A DNA stretch of 64,000 nt from Psettodes erumei (GCA_016785225.1 JAFBJZ010000640.1:890001-954000), one strand, 5' to 3'; positions 50,573 through 63,549 are shown, counted from the stretch's first letter. Notes: generated by a model not told the origin, from the sequence alone. A program made the numbers and translations.

Positions 50573-52495
50573 TGAGTGTGTGTGAGAGAGAACCAAGACA
50601 CACCCTGACACACTTGCACACATAACACACATGCTTTTGTGCATGTGTTGCGCATTTGCTCGTCTTCCGTGACTTGCTGAAAAGTTTGCATATTTCATCT
50701 TCAACACATGCACTGGCGACATCGTTCGGAACGTTTCTACCTGGGCGTGTGACTTGTTTCTCAGCAGATGTCCGTCTCGCAGTTGTGCGTACGCTTTGAT
50801 TTTGTTTTTAAAAAGTTCTCATGCAGGAACCTCGCAGCCCTGCCCAGGACCAGAACAAAGGTGTTAACCTGCCAACTCTGACATGAGTAAACCATTAGTA
50901 TTCCTGTTCCCCTCAGTCCTTCCTCTCTCAGTCTCTCTTTCCCTCTCGCTCACAGTAAAAACACTACACCTCTTTGTGCCCTGCTGTCAGCTCCGCACAA
51001 TACAACCAAGATATAGAGACGTGTTTACTGCTGGGACAGACAGAAGCTCTGAGAAGACTCCCGCCTCGACCTTTCACCCCGCCCCGAGCGTCCTTCCTGG
51101 CTCGGGCCTTTTTTCCTTCAGCCTTTCGTCCAACTTTCTGCGAGTTTTATCTCGTGCCGTTGTCCGCTCTTTGTTCGCAGCTCCGCAACTTCCCTTGTGA
51201 AAATGTAGTCGCCATCAAAGCCGCTGTGTATTTATTCAGACCGCTGCAGGAAACGTATTGGACCCTTCAAGTACTTTCCATACGGTTCTTCTCGCAGCTT
51301 GCCTGATGACTTCTCATGTCATCCCAGACTTGAACCCTACGAAGATTTTGGAGAAGTTTAATCCTGCCGAAACACAAAAGCGGGTGTTTGTTAGAGGACG
51401 TTCACAATGGGACGTCCTGCATCCTGGTGTTTCTTTCTCAATTGTGTTTCAGTGGTCACGTTCAGTTCCTATAGAGAAGGTGCAGACCAATTTGTGCGTT
51501 TGGACACATCACCTTCAGCTGTCACTGTGGTCCGCAGCCGGCAGGGGAGTCGCCTCGACTTCTGTAGGTTTTTTTTATTTCTGTTGAGACACTTCAGGAC
51601 TTAAATCCAGTTGTCACAGATACGCAGAGTAACGCCAGAGGATGGTGTTGTTTGTTATTGTGGTCGTTTGTCACAGCGCGTGATTGGAGCTCATTAGTTC
51701 ATTCATTGCTCCAGACAAAAGGTCCCTGAAGCGTAGTGTAGTGAAGTGCAGTGTAGACTCCTCATCAGTCTTCAGTGAGTGTTACTACACATCTGCCTCC
51801 ATATTTAAAACGTGTAAATCCCTGCGGTTTATTAGCAGGTGTTACGTGAAGCTGCGGGTGGCACAGCTATTTTCTCCTCGGTGTCTCGGTGTGTGTGTAA
51901 TACTTGGGTCGATGTAAAAATGGATGTCTTCGTGTGTGGTATTTAAACAGCAGCAGTTTCCGCTACACCCCCCCCCACACACACACACACACACACCAGT
52001 TGCCCCACCCTTCCACAAATGGCCTTTAGCTTTAAAGGGATAGTTTAACATTTTGTGAAATGCATTTATTTGCTGTCTTGCTGTAAATTTGATGAGATTT
52101 TCGTGGCTGTGGCTACAGCTAGCAGCCTCTTAGCTTAGCTTAGCTTAGCTTAGCTTAGCGCAAAGACTTGAAATGGGTGGACACGGCTAGCCTGGCTCTG
52201 TCTGAGGCTTGTCAGTGTCACATCTTTTGTCTAATCTGTACAAATGTTACAGGTTGTGTTCCACCTGCGCTCAGTCTTTGCGTTAAGCTAAGCTAAGATA
52301 ACTAGCCGCTGGTGGCAGCTTCAGTGTGTGTGAATAAGAGAGGGGATTAAAAATGTTGGACTGTTCCTTTAATTTTTAACATTAACTCAGAGTTAGCTCC
52401 ACTCAGCCCTGTAATATAAACATATCTGTTTCAAACATGATTAGTGTTGCGTTGGAGCATATTGTTTACATTTGTCCTTTCGGTGGGTGGCTGGT

Positions 52496-52540
<45 letters not shown>

Positions 52541-52661
52541 GCGCAGACACACACTCACACACTGTGTGTGGTCAGCAGCTCTGTGTAGATGGAAACAAAT
52601 GTTGAAAACCATGGACAGTCATTAAGAAAACAAAGAAAGAGTGTGTGTGTGTGTGAGTGTC

Positions 52662-52716
<55 letters not shown>

Positions 52717-52822
52717 CTCCGTTGTGTGGTCAAATTGTCGGTGGTGGGTGGAAGCACAGCGCTGTCCCTTTGAAGGTCTTGGAAGAACATTTTGTTTGTG
52801 AGGATTTCAGGTCCTGTGGCAA

Positions 52823-52867
<45 letters not shown>

Positions 52868-53294
52868 ACACACACACTGATAACAAACGTGTCCGTCGCA
52901 CATATCAAAATACTGCTCCTCCTCAAATACGGTTCAGCTCCTCATTTATTAGTGATAATATTTTATTAGAGAGTCTTGCACACGGCAGCCGCTGCAAAGC
53001 ATTGTGGGACATAATCAGATCCACACGACGTGTAATCTGTGACTGAAGATTTATTGTCGTGTGTGTGTGTGTGTGTGCGCAGACATGGTTCCTTATTGTC
53101 GGCGTGTGAATGAATTGATGCGGTTATCATGAAGTACACAGCGCATATTAATTGACGACAACAGATTGTGATTCATATCAACTACACAACCTGTGTGTCT
53201 TCTGTCCTCTGCACTGATTTTCTGAGGGTAGCAGTAGATGCAGTAGAGCTGTGTGTGTGTGTGTGTTTGAGCACATGCACATGACATGTGACCT

Positions 53295-53330
<36 letters not shown>

Positions 53331-55619
53331 AGTGTATCAGCGTGGCCTCTCTAATCTCGGCTGCTCCTGGACAGCTTCTCTCCACACGCCACCGTGTGTG
53401 TTCAGCTGATACTTGTTTCGCTTTTAAAGGAGTAATTCGCGTTTTCAGTCTTGACCCTGTCGTGGCCGGTGGGCGGTGACGTACGGTGTCTGTCATTCAG
53501 AAAGTTGTTTTCTTTGTGTTGCTGTTGTGAAACTCTTTCTATGGTAAAGCGTGAGTTTGTTGGCAGGTCATTGAAGTGTCATCACGTGTTTGGAGTATTT
53601 GTGATTTCACAAGTGACGGTTTCACTTGTGACCCCGAGCGACCCGGTCGGCTCCAGCTCTGCTGGACTCCAAAAAAAAAAAAAGAGGTTTGGCATTGCAA
53701 CGTCTGGGACTTTTTTTTTTTTTTTTTTTTTTAAAGACCTGACAGTTCAGTCGTCCGACGCCCGAACTAATCAAGACACCCATGAAACGAAGAACTTTAA
53801 CGTCAGAACTTTAAACTTTCAAACTTCTTCTACTCATGGAAAAAGTATTTTGTATTGTCAGACACATGACGTCCCATCAGCCTCTCCTCATATTTACTGA
53901 AAGCCGACTCCCTCCCTCCCTCCCTCCCTCCCTCACTGACACACACTCTTATATTTGTATTTCCTGCCCTGGCACACACACACACACACATTGACATCCA
54001 CGCATTTCAGACACACTCCCACCTGCGAAGACGCCGCTCTCTCTAATCACCCATCTGCATCTCTTTATGTCAAACGCACACGTGTGTGCACGCTCGAGCG
54101 TGTGTGCGCGCACGCTGCCGTGACTCCATGGTTTCCCAATGAGGCGTTTCTTTGGGCGGGTGTTGGAGCGGCTGCTGTTTCTCTCCAACAACCTCAAACT
54201 GAGTAAATGCAGGAAACCAAAGAAGAAGCCCAGAACCGGGAAAACCCAAACACCGGTGAGTACGTGATCTTCACCGTCAGGGTTTGGGTCAGGAAAGACC
54301 TCGGTGTGTGTCTGACTGAAATACTGGTACTTGTGTTGGTGTTGTGTTTTTTTTTTTGGGGGGGGGGGGTCGGGGGGGGGGGGGTCATCTGACTGGACTT
54401 TAGGGGCCTCAGGTTTGGGCTCCAGTTGCCCCCGGGGGTTCCTAACAAATTGAGCATTGGTGTGTTGTGTGCAGCAGTCAGACGGCGTCACCGGGGCCCG
54501 CTCACTGTCTCACCCTCTGAAGCCCAAAATAACCCGGGTCACTCCATTCAGCACCGGAGGCATTTTAGGAACCACAACTCAATCTGCCTCTGTGTGTGTG
54601 TGTGTCATATTTTGTGAGTCCTGCTCACTGATAGACAGAATGAAGTTGTCATGTACTGATTTTGTTTTTTAACAGTTTTCAGGTGTTTCTGATGGACCTT
54701 TTCAATTATACACAGTCAGAGTACTCACAATATACTCACAGTAATTTGATATTATATGTGTATTTCATAGCTGTTAATCACATGAAGTCATGCTGCCATG
54801 TTTGTGGCGCAGCAGGAACGACAGCGTGTGTGTGTCCGTGCTGCGTTTATATATTTGGGGTTGTGTTTTGGAGGTATTATTAGTATTTAGTGGCCGTCTG
54901 GCCCAAACGATAAAACCGCTCGGAGTGATTTGATTTTATAAAACGTCTCTTCATCTCCGCCAGCGTAAACCAATGCCGCCGCCGCCGCCGCCGCCGAGCT
55001 CGACCACGCCAAACAGAAACACAACAGCTCGTGTGCGGCAGCGATTAGCCTCCTTTTGATGATGCGTGGACGAGTAAAACCCCTGCTGCGCTTGCAGGGG
55101 TTTCAGGGTTGTGTTTTGTGTGTGTGTGTGTGTGTGTGTGTGGGTCTAATCCAAGCTTTGGAGAGTGTGTGTGTGTATGTGTGTGTGTGCTCAGTCTGTC
55201 TGCATGCAACAACAGATTACCTCACATGATCTGGGACAGGTGTATAGAGTAATGTGGATTAGTGTACAGTATATATTTTGAGTGTGCGTGTGTGGAACGG
55301 AGGACAATGCAATGTGTGTGTGTGTTTGTGTGTGTCTGTGTGTGAGAGAGAGAGAATCCAACATTGAGATTAAAAGTGCATGTGTATCTATTCGTGTGTG
55401 TGTGTGTGTGTGTGTGTTCCTATCCCAGATTACCCTAAATTTATCACTGACTTTCTGACATGACATCAGCAGTGACATTGCTGATGACATCACTGCTGGT
55501 AACACAGGATGTCCTCTTCCTGATTGCTGTTTTAATCTGAAAGCGAAAAAAAATAAATGAAAAAAATTCGGATTTGATCCGAAAACGATTTCATGGGGGA
55601 TCATTTCTCCCCGACTGAG

Positions 55620-55659
<40 letters not shown>

Positions 55660-57364
55660 ACAAGCAGTTATTGACAAGTAATTAAAGCTGTGATCGATGT
55701 GTTGTTCAGTCACTTACACTAACACGAGTTGTGTCTCGCTGTCATTAGATTGAATTGAGTTGACGTGTGCGTCTATCAATAGATTTCATTGATGCTCTGT
55801 TGATTGATTGATTGATTAACCAGTCGTTAGCTACGGTGATTAGTTTGTCTGTCAGTAATCAGTGAGAAACACTGAATCCGTCACGTCCACACAGTCAAGC
55901 GCTGACATTTCAAGTCGTTTAACCTTTGTGTTTCCATGGTTACAGGTGATCCTGACGGTTTACCTCAGCGACACCCAGCAGATGCTGACTGAGGTCCCCG
56001 TCACCCCGGCAACCAGAGTGATTGACGTGGTGGAGTACTGCAAGGAGGCCGGCGAGGGGGACTGTCACTTAGCTGAAGTATGGAACGGCCACGGTGAGTC
56101 CATCTGTTGATCCATCACTGATCAATTAAATACTGATAAATACTGAAATAAAACATGAACAGGAGCAAGTCAGGAAAACAATCATATAATCCCAAACGAC
56201 TCGAGCAAGGTAAAAAAAACAAAACACTTGGAAAAAGTGTCCTGTATGCAGACGATGCACCGATTACATCAATAAAGATCAGAATTCATCGCCATCGCCG
56301 CGTCTGCGGCCTCGATTGCTGGATTTGACGCTAACGTCTCTCGGCGCCGCGGGCCTAGAAATCGATGAGCCGCGCCGAGAGCCTCCCGTGTGCCGGGACG
56401 CCATTGTGAGGCCTGAATAGGCCGGGGCCCGTCACACGCCGACACCGTGTCCATTAAGGCCTGTCCTGGTGTCGTTCAGTCACAACAACACAGTGTGTTT
56501 GTGCGGCGGTGTGGTGTGAGTGCGCGGTCAGGCGGGATATAAATGGCTCCACGCTGTTCCTCCGAGGGCGACGCCGTGAAGCGTAATGAACGGCGGTGTG
56601 AAAAGTGTCGCGTGTGTTATTAGCATTGATGGATTGATGCTGTTGTTGGATTCTGACCTGATTTCTTTTTATTTTCTTTAATCCGATAAATGTGGGAATA
56701 TTAACACACTGTGGAAAAGTTTGACTTAAAAAAAAATCCAAGAAGCCAAATTTTATATTTTAGTTATTTTAACTTGAACACTTAATCACTTTTTCATCAT
56801 GTTTTTTTTTATTGATTTCCCCTTTAAAGAGCTTTAAAATCACTGTGATTGTACCGTTCATGCTGGATGATGTGCATGACTTTTGTGGCTTCACTGTGCA
56901 ATTAAATGGAAATAGCAGCAGCAGGACAGAGGAACTAGAGAGATTAATAAGCCGAAAAGAAAGAATATAAAATGATAACCATGGAGAGGAGTGAAAACTC
57001 CATCACACCATTTAAACCCGCGGACATGAGGAGAATGGGGAAAAAAAACAGAACTTCTGGATAAGGTCTGCGATCGCAGCCGAATGTTTGACTGATCTCT
57101 TCCTGCCTTCCTCCGTCTCTCCTCAGAGCGAGTTCTCCCCCAGGAGTTGTTGTTGTTGGATCTCCTGCAGCAGTGGGGGGCCCGGAGGCCTGAGGTCAGC
57201 TTCTACCTCAGACACTGCCCCTCCTGGGCGCAAGGTACAGCAAAACAAACGCAGCACTCACTTCTTCTCATGCGAAGTCTGACGGGCAAGAGCCATGTTC
57301 AAGCAGACGCCTTTTTTTTTTTTTTTTGGAGCAACATTCACACACATGTGGAAAACACACAAAC

Positions 57365-57406
<42 letters not shown>

Positions 57407-57771
57407 GTCAGGGGCTCGGTCAGTAATTAGCCAGATAAGATGATTAGAGTTACATAACACAGACGGTCCAAACGTGGGGGGGGGGGACAAGGGCAGAGAG
57501 CTGATTGGTCGTCTCCGTGAATGTGTGAATTCACTGGTGCCAAACCAGCGCAGCCGTGACTCCCGTTTCCCCTGAAACTGTTGAGCCAGGCAGCGCAGGT
57601 TTGTGCGACGTGTGTGTTGATTGTTTATAAATCGTGCGGTCCACAGTGAACTGGTTTTACTCCAGTTCCCTGTCCGGTCCCGCTCTGTTGTGCCAGCAGC
57701 TCTGTAATGGGTTTAGGGAGCGAGAAAAAACAACGATCTGCCCTCTGTGCCTCATTGAAGGTGCCCCCCCC

Positions 57772-57810
<39 letters not shown>

Positions 57811-58676
57811 GGACACAACCCTCCTCTGCCTCTCGACATCGTCCAGTAATCAGCCCTGTAATGGCGAGCGGACTGTTCTCGCTGGGATGAAACGGAGATG
57901 ATGAGCTGGTCATAAGTGAATCAACACAATTTATGATGATTCCTGTGTTTCCACAAGTGACTCCGGATTATTAATCTACTACTCTGACCGTCCTGGAGTC
58001 AGTTCAACGTAACTCTAATGTAAGATGAGAGTTTTAACTGCTGTGCGGTGAACGCAGCGTGCCGGTGTAAGTGCTCCACTGACTGGAGGTGAAACTGGGG
58101 AGCGGCGTGGGATTAGCCCAGATTGAACCTGTCTAGTCTTAGTAGCATTAAAACCAATGATGCTAATTATAGATTACACACAGAAAGAGAGAGCTTACAT
58201 GGAAATGAGAGAGGGGAGAGAAAAAAAAGAGCCTTTCCATCTTTTTTACTGTTAGTCAGAGTTAATCTTAATCTGTCAGATTTCTATTTCATTAAAAAAA
58301 AAAGCAAATCTATACATTTCCTGTTTGTGCTTTTTGACGCATGCAGCTCACGCACAATCAGTTTTACTGTAATGCAACACCCTGTCCTCTGTAGTCCTGC
58401 GCTGTTCTGGCAGGACCGCCGCCAACAACATCCTCCACATCCTCGACAGTAGGAACGGGAAACAGTGAATTTAAAACAAGGGCGGTGCTAACAAGGACAC
58501 ACAAACACAACAGCTTCCGCTGTCAATAGCACGGTTGTGTACAGCGACGGAAACTAGAGCGCGATGGATGTGGAACATGTCGAAGTACATGAAAGAAACA
58601 GCGAAATGAAAGGAGAGTGAATTTTTACACCCTGAGGGGGCGATGTCGCCGGTCACATTTATCTTTGTGATAATGT

Positions 58677-58708
<32 letters not shown>

Positions 58709-58879
58709 GTGAATGGTTAATTAAGGCCAAGGCCTGTTGTCTCCCTCTCTGTCTGTCTGTCTCAACCCATGTGATTTGTGTATCTCTGCTGATTTCTCTT
58801 CATTGTGCGTTTACGTGCAGGAAGTCAGCAGCCTCTGGAGCAGAGCTGGACCTCAGAAGCAGAGAGTGCTAATGACAGG
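49712..58879 (+). CDS. ppp1r13b: ASPP-family protein, N-terminal part (ppp1r13b-like), 3' end outside window
   Basis: Exons 49712-49720, 55946-56093, 57127-57234 and 58821-58879 join in phase for 108 residues, ending in phase 0. The first coding exon holds only MLP before GTGAGT, as in human ASPP1/2 where MMP is followed by the next exon; the joined start MLPVILTVYLSDTQQ matches MMPMILTVYLS-type openings. Then come TEVPVTP, CHLAEVWNG, LLQQWGARRPEVSFYLRH: the N-terminal ubiquitin-like domain. LQxWGxRR is closer to ASPP1 (PPP1R13B) than ASPP2. Full ASPP proteins exceed 1000 residues, with coiled coil, Pro-rich, ankyrin and SH3 parts that bind p53 and PP1; those exons must lie beyond the right edge. 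First intron is 6.2 kb. Exon 4 (SQQPLEQSWTSEAESANDR) is the least certain. Confidence 0.85.
50014..50062. repeat. (CA)n microsatellite
   Basis: About 24 CA units in the first intron of the ASPP-family gene. Confidence 0.95.
52036..52368. mobile_element. Second MITE copy, TTAA target duplication
   Basis: About 333 bp, same family as 39920-40437. Left end AGGGATAGTTTAACATTTTG, right end (reversed) AGGAACAGTCCAACATTTTT, with TTAA at both outer edges (52032-52035 and 52369-52372). Internal blocks include a pure AGCTT repeat (52131-52160), GGCTAGCCTGGCTCTGTC, and GTTAAGCTAAGCTAAGATAAC in the inverted orientation. It sits in the first intron of the ASPP-family gene and has no coding capacity. Confidence 0.8.
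52497..52538. repeat. (CA)n microsatellite
   Basis: CA array of about 20 units with a GCGCGC end, closely followed by an inverted TG array at 52664-52712. Both lie just after the MITE copy. Confidence 0.95.
54089..54102. repeat. 14-bp perfect palindrome
   Basis: CACGCTCGAGCGTG is self-complementary and lies in an alternating purine-pyrimidine stretch (GCACACGTGTGTGCACGC and TGTGTGCGCGCACGC) able to form Z-DNA or a cruciform. It ends 36 bp before the ATG of the possible alternative exon at 54139. Confidence 0.8.
54139..54255 (+). CDS. Possible alternative first coding exon of the ASPP-family gene
   Basis: An ATG in CCCAATGAGG opens 39 codons ending exactly at a strong donor ACACCG|GTGAGT in phase 0, the phase needed to join the ASPP exon at 55946. 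The peptide starts MRRFFGRVLERLLFLSNNLK and ends in a very basic stretch KCRKPKKKPRTGKTQTP. If used, it would replace MLP by an N-terminus with an amphipathic helix and a nuclear-localisation-like basic cluster. No in-frame upstream start is needed. There is no direct evidence of transcription; the coincidence of open frame, phase and donor is the support. Confidence 0.4.
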
Positions 58880-58885
58880 GTAGGT

Positions 58886-58925
<40 letters not shown>

Positions 58926-59938
58926 TGCAGGACATGCCGTGTTATGCATCTCCAATTAACTCAACACTTGGACCTATTGCACTGCGACACATAATATTGC
59001 TGAGAGCCTCAGTTTGTGTCTCCGGCACAACACTTTTTTACGGTTTATGGTAACGACCTTCACCTGAAACGTTGCTGCACTTGATTCCACTCAGCTATAT
59101 AAGTACACGCAGCGTGTATTATGTATGTACTGTACAGTATCTGTTACATGTACTGTGTGTTACACATAAACAAGTCCCCTCAGAGCTGCACGTGTTCCTT
59201 GAGTACCGAGTTTAGAGGCCGCTCGGCAAAACAAAGTGCAATGCTTGTGCACATTTGTGTGTATGTATTTGTGTGTGTGTAGTCTAGCGGATTAGCCCAC
59301 AGATTAGTGACAGTGATGATTATAGTTCTTTACCATAGAGAACCATGTGAACACACACACACTCTCTGGCTTCCACATCTTCTGAGGACATTTACATTGA
59401 TTTACATTAATTTCTGGGAAACGTAACTGACTTAATCTGACCCTGAACTCCAAAACATTTCTTCCCGTTGAAATTTAAATGATTTTCATTTTGTTTTGGT
59501 CCCCATAAGGGAGACAAGTCCCCGTAGTGCTGCTGTGTAAACAGATTTAGGTCCCCACAACATGAGGTATACCTCAACCACACACACACACACACACACA
59601 GGTAGTATATACATACAGTATAATTACTGCACACATATCGACAGAAACTGAGAAAATGGGAATTATCCTTTTGTCAGTCACATGACTAAGTGCCGCGGGC
59701 TAACTGCTTTGTTTTGCTAGCTTGTTGTGTTTCCCCAGAAAATAGTGAGTCAGACGGCAAAAAGAGCCGCTGACCTCACGCCCCGCCGCCTTCATACCCA
59801 TCGCTAACTGCTATTTTCAACCACGCCAGCTTTTGTGTTCAACGCGGCCCAGACGCCGGCTTTGTGCGCGCTGGTTAGGCCTCGGTTAGCCAGTCAGCGG
59901 TCGTGTTTGTGTTGGTCAGTCTGCTGGTTAGTCAGCCG

Positions 59939-59975
<37 letters not shown>

Positions 59976-60386
59976 CGCGCTGGTCAGTCAGTGAAGGTAG
60001 GATTAGCCTGGTCCCATGACATAACCGGGCTAAGAGGATTGTTCGCTCGCCAAACAGCTCCTCCTCCTCCTCCTCCTCCTCCTCCTCTTCCTCCTCTTCC
60101 TCGCACCTCGCTCACTCCTTCGCAGTCGTCTTCAGCTCCCCGTCGTCTGCCTTTTACGGGACAGGAGCGTTGGGGGGGTGAGTTCTGAAAATGTGCTTCC
60201 TTTTTTTTCTCTTAACGTGTGTGTGTGTGTGTGTGTGTGTTCAATGCGGTGTGCGTTTCCTTTGTACTTCCTTTTTGCCCCTCACACACAACAGAAGAGC
60301 TGAAACTGTGGAAACGTGAGCGAATGTAAGAGGTGACTCTGAGGTGTTTCTGTCTTTCTTGTTCTGTCTGCTGAAACTTCTGAAGG

Positions 60387-60426
<40 letters not shown>

Positions 60427-60464
60427 CGGCTGGCTGCTTGACAAACAGTTGGTGGGACTTTTGG

Positions 60465-60501
<37 letters not shown>

Positions 60502-60590
60502 TGTCAGCCTTACATAGGGATGTGGACTCCAAGTCAGGGTGTGACTCCTGGCTCTATGTAATCATATCCAAAATCTCTCACTCGGTTACT

Positions 60591-60592
60591 CA

Positions 60593-60661
<69 letters not shown>
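60591..60661. repeat. (CA)n microsatellite
   Basis: About 35 CA units with one CATA interruption near the left end. Confidence 0.95.
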
Positions 60662-60662
<1 letters not shown>

Positions 60663-62187
60663 AGATGCCGATCCTTCCCACAGGCCGATGTGAAGATGTC
60701 AGTGCAGAGAAACAAAGAGAGTCAGGGATTCATTACTTTTGCGCGTCACTCATATTAATAATCATGTCATTACAGTAATTGATGTCTTACCTTGATGACA
60801 GAGTGAACTCGTCACAGCAACAGTCTGTCTCTGATTGGACAGCCGGGCCGTGATGTCATTGGTTAACTCAGAAAGCAGCAGCATTGATATATCGTCGTTA
60901 TATAAACATCATACAAGCGAAACCAATTTGTGTTTCACGCGCTTTGAGCGAACGCACACACGATCCAGCCTCTGTAACTCTACCCCATCCAGCTGTGTGT
61001 GTGTGTGTGTGTGTGTGTGGATATATTAAGTGTGTGTGTTTGTGTGTCAGGGGTTGTGTTGATGTAGATTAACAGGAATATTTTCCTCACACGTCGTCAC
61101 CACAAACGTTTCGGTAAAGTTTACGTGACGGTCAGGGAGGTCGGCGATCTGGTGATGGTTTGCTGGAGCGCGTTGGTATTAAAGGTGCATTTCACTTTTT
61201 TTTAGGGTTTCTTGGTGGGTTCATAAATGCGCATTAAATCCAGTCGACCGTCCGGTTTTAACTCCTGAATTCTGTTTTTGGTGTTTGCTGGTTTGCGTGA
61301 AGACACAGTCGGGACACGCGGCCTTCGATTCGGGTTCAAACGCGCGACCGCTCGGTTACGGGACCAGTCGGGCCGCCCTGCTGCGTGAGCGCCGGTCACC
61401 GCAGCGGTTCTGATACCAGAGTTTTCCCCCTGCGGTCCAGCTGAGGCCGCAGGAATGTCTGAAGGTTGTTATTGTAGATTAGGAGGAATATTTTTACTGG
61501 AGGCGTGCAGCAGATGGGAAGGGGATGGGTTTCACTGCTGGAGGGACCTATGATCAGAACAACGTGTGTGTGTGTGTGTGTGTGTGTGCAGAGTACATAC
61601 AGTACGCAGTGTTTGGAAACATAATACTCAGGCTGAGAAGGTCACATATTCCCATGTGCTTCAGATTATAGTGATCACAACATATGTAAAACCGCTGAAC
61701 AACGGCAACAGCAGATATGTTGTGGATGGAATCGCCAATAAATTGATTGTTAGCGATCACTTTCTTCAGAGCTTGATGATGATTAAAATAAAAGCGCTTT
61801 ACCGCGCAGTGCTAAACACCGTCTGTACTCGGTGCCTCCCAAACGGAGGAAATTGAATTTGGCCCTGAAATCAGGTTGACGTGGTTGAATCCACGAGTTC
61901 AGCCGTTTGGATTTAGTGATCCGAGACGCTGAGGCTGTGAAGTGAGCGCAAGAGGAGGCTGGAGTGAAAGAACGGGCTCCTCAACACGACCCGACGTCGT
62001 AAAATCCCGCGGCGTATGGTCACGTGTCGGTTCAACATCGGCCCCGGCGTCTCGCGGGTTTTTAATGTGAAGTCCTGCAGCGGTGGAAACGCCTGAGAAG
62101 AGTCAGATCAGCTTCAAAACGACGATCAAAAGTTACATTTAATTACAGAAACATGATGAATCACTGTTAAATAGTCTTTTTATGTTG

Positions 62188-62220
<33 letters not shown>

Positions 62221-62387
62221 TGCCTGCATCCAGAACAGAAGCACTGGCAAAAACCCCAGTTTGCTTTCATTACTGGATGTGTGTGTGTGTGTGTGTGTGT
62301 GTGGGTCCTTCACTGAGTGAGACAGATGTGTGTCTGTTTCACAGAGTGAAAGAGAAAACGTGTGACGCAGCAGTTAAATCACATGTC

Positions 62388-62440
<53 letters not shown>

Positions 62441-63059
62441 GTGCAGCGAGCGCGTTGCAGAGGCAGAACGAGAGCGAGAGGAGGAAGCTAATTATGACGC
62501 AGCAGTCAGCTGTTACACTGTGTGTCCACACACACACACACACACACACACACGTGTCGCGTGCATGCGTGTGTGTGTGTGTGTGTGTGTGTGCCGCGGG
62601 ACCGCTCATTATCATCATCATCATCATCATCGTCGCCGTCGTCGTCATCGTAACACACATCTGGAGCTGAAGGCTGTGCTGCAGTGATTTCCCTCCTGAG
62701 AGAAAGTGGGAGAAAGAAAGAATGGAAGGGGGTGTGTGTGTGTGTGTGTGTGTGCACTTGCGTGCACTTGCGTGCGTGTGTGTCTGTTGGGGGGAGTGAG
62801 GGGGGTGAGGGAGGGGTGAGTGTCGCTGCAGCAAAAAGCCAGCTGCAGAGCAATGACAAGAACTAAGAGAAAGAGAGATGAAGGAATGCAGATATGGGGG
62901 GGGGTGTTAGAAGATGAAAGATGGGGGAGAGGATGGAGGGATGGAGAAAAAGAGAGCTGGACCCCCCTCCCCCGCCTGTCCTGTCTGCTTGTCCCACTTC
63001 ACATGTCGTGAAGTAACTGAACGCAGCGTCACGTCAGTGGGCTCTCCACTCCGTTTACG

Positions 63060-63373
63060 CGTCACGTGAGCGCACGCCAATAACAGAGAGAGTCTGTGCT
63101 GGGGGGGGGTGGAGAGAGGGGGAGGGATGGAGAGAGGGGGAGGGATGGCCGAGCGAGAGAGAGAGAGAGAGAGAGAGTCATAAATTACAGCACATCACCA
63201 GGCGGACGAGAGGGAAAGTTGTGATAAGGATCGCTCTGGTCCTCCCGCCCCCTCCACCCTCCTCCACCACCTCCTCCCCTCCACCTTTTAAGCTTCGCTC
63301 CCTCGCGCACCCGCCGGGATAAAACAAAAAACAAAAAAAAAAACAAAAGACAAGCCTCTCTTCCGCCGTGAGG
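63060..63373 (+). promoter_or_regulatory. Probable promoter/5' leader of a downstream gene
   Basis: A (GA)n tract at about 63154-63177 follows a 19-bp duplication (GAGAGAGGGGGAGGGATGG, 63111-63148). A pyrimidine-rich block (63240-63290) and a TATA-poor leader lead to the ATG at 63374. The arrangement resembles that before the ASPP-family start. Inferred from composition only. Confidence 0.35.
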
Positions 63374-63475
63374 ATGGAGTGGAATGAGGTGGACTTGGTG
63401 CAGGAATTCACTGTGGAAGGACAATGCAGCAAAATTAAAGTCCGCTCCTGCAGGATCACATGGGACAGCCTGCAG
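63374..63475 (+). CDS. Probable first coding exon of an unrecognised gene (partial)
   Basis: ATG in GTGAGGATGG opens 34 codons ending at CTGCAG|GTAAAT in phase 0. The peptide starts MEWNEVDLVQEFTVEG and ends KVRSCRITWDSLQ. The alternation of charged and hydrophobic residues suggests beta strands, such as the start of a PH-like or ubiquitin-like fold, but I recognise no family. It may start an independent gene, or be an alternative first exon of the ASPP-family gene, since exon 4 of that gene also ends in phase 0. No second exon is present before the right edge. Confidence 0.5.
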
Positions 63476-63503
63476 GTAAATACTGCACGTTAACGTCAGC
63501 CTG

Positions 63504-63507
<4 letters not shown>

Positions 63508-63548
<41 letters not shown>
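63508..63548. repeat. (TG)n microsatellite
   Basis: About 20 TG units, 33 bp into the intron after the exon at 63374-63475. After about 63550 only GC-rich unique sequence (with GTGCGTGGTGCG-like short repeats at 63660-63705) is seen to the edge. Confidence 0.93.

Positions 63549-63549
<1 letters not shown>

Larger units (their letters stand above)
58880..63373. other. Intron or intergenic stretch without exon
   Basis: After the fourth ASPP exon I see no further exon that fits the family's coiled-coil part. Contents are CA/TG arrays (58889-58923, 59941-59972, 60390-60424, 60591-60661, 62189-62218, 62391-62434, 62529-62552), a CTC-repeat (60058-60100), an ATC-repeat (62607-62650), and purine-rich tracts near 62700-63178. 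Confidence 0.5.

Noticed and set aside
58396..58452. Possible ASPP exon after CTGGCAG
   Set aside because: The phase needed from exon 3 does not give a family-like peptide, and a stop follows without a donor; exon at 58821-58879 fits better.
62444..62550. Charged frame with EAEREREEEA near 62460, suggestive of coiled coil
   Set aside because: It runs directly between CA and TG arrays, has no good donor, and does not match the ASPP coiled-coil sequence.
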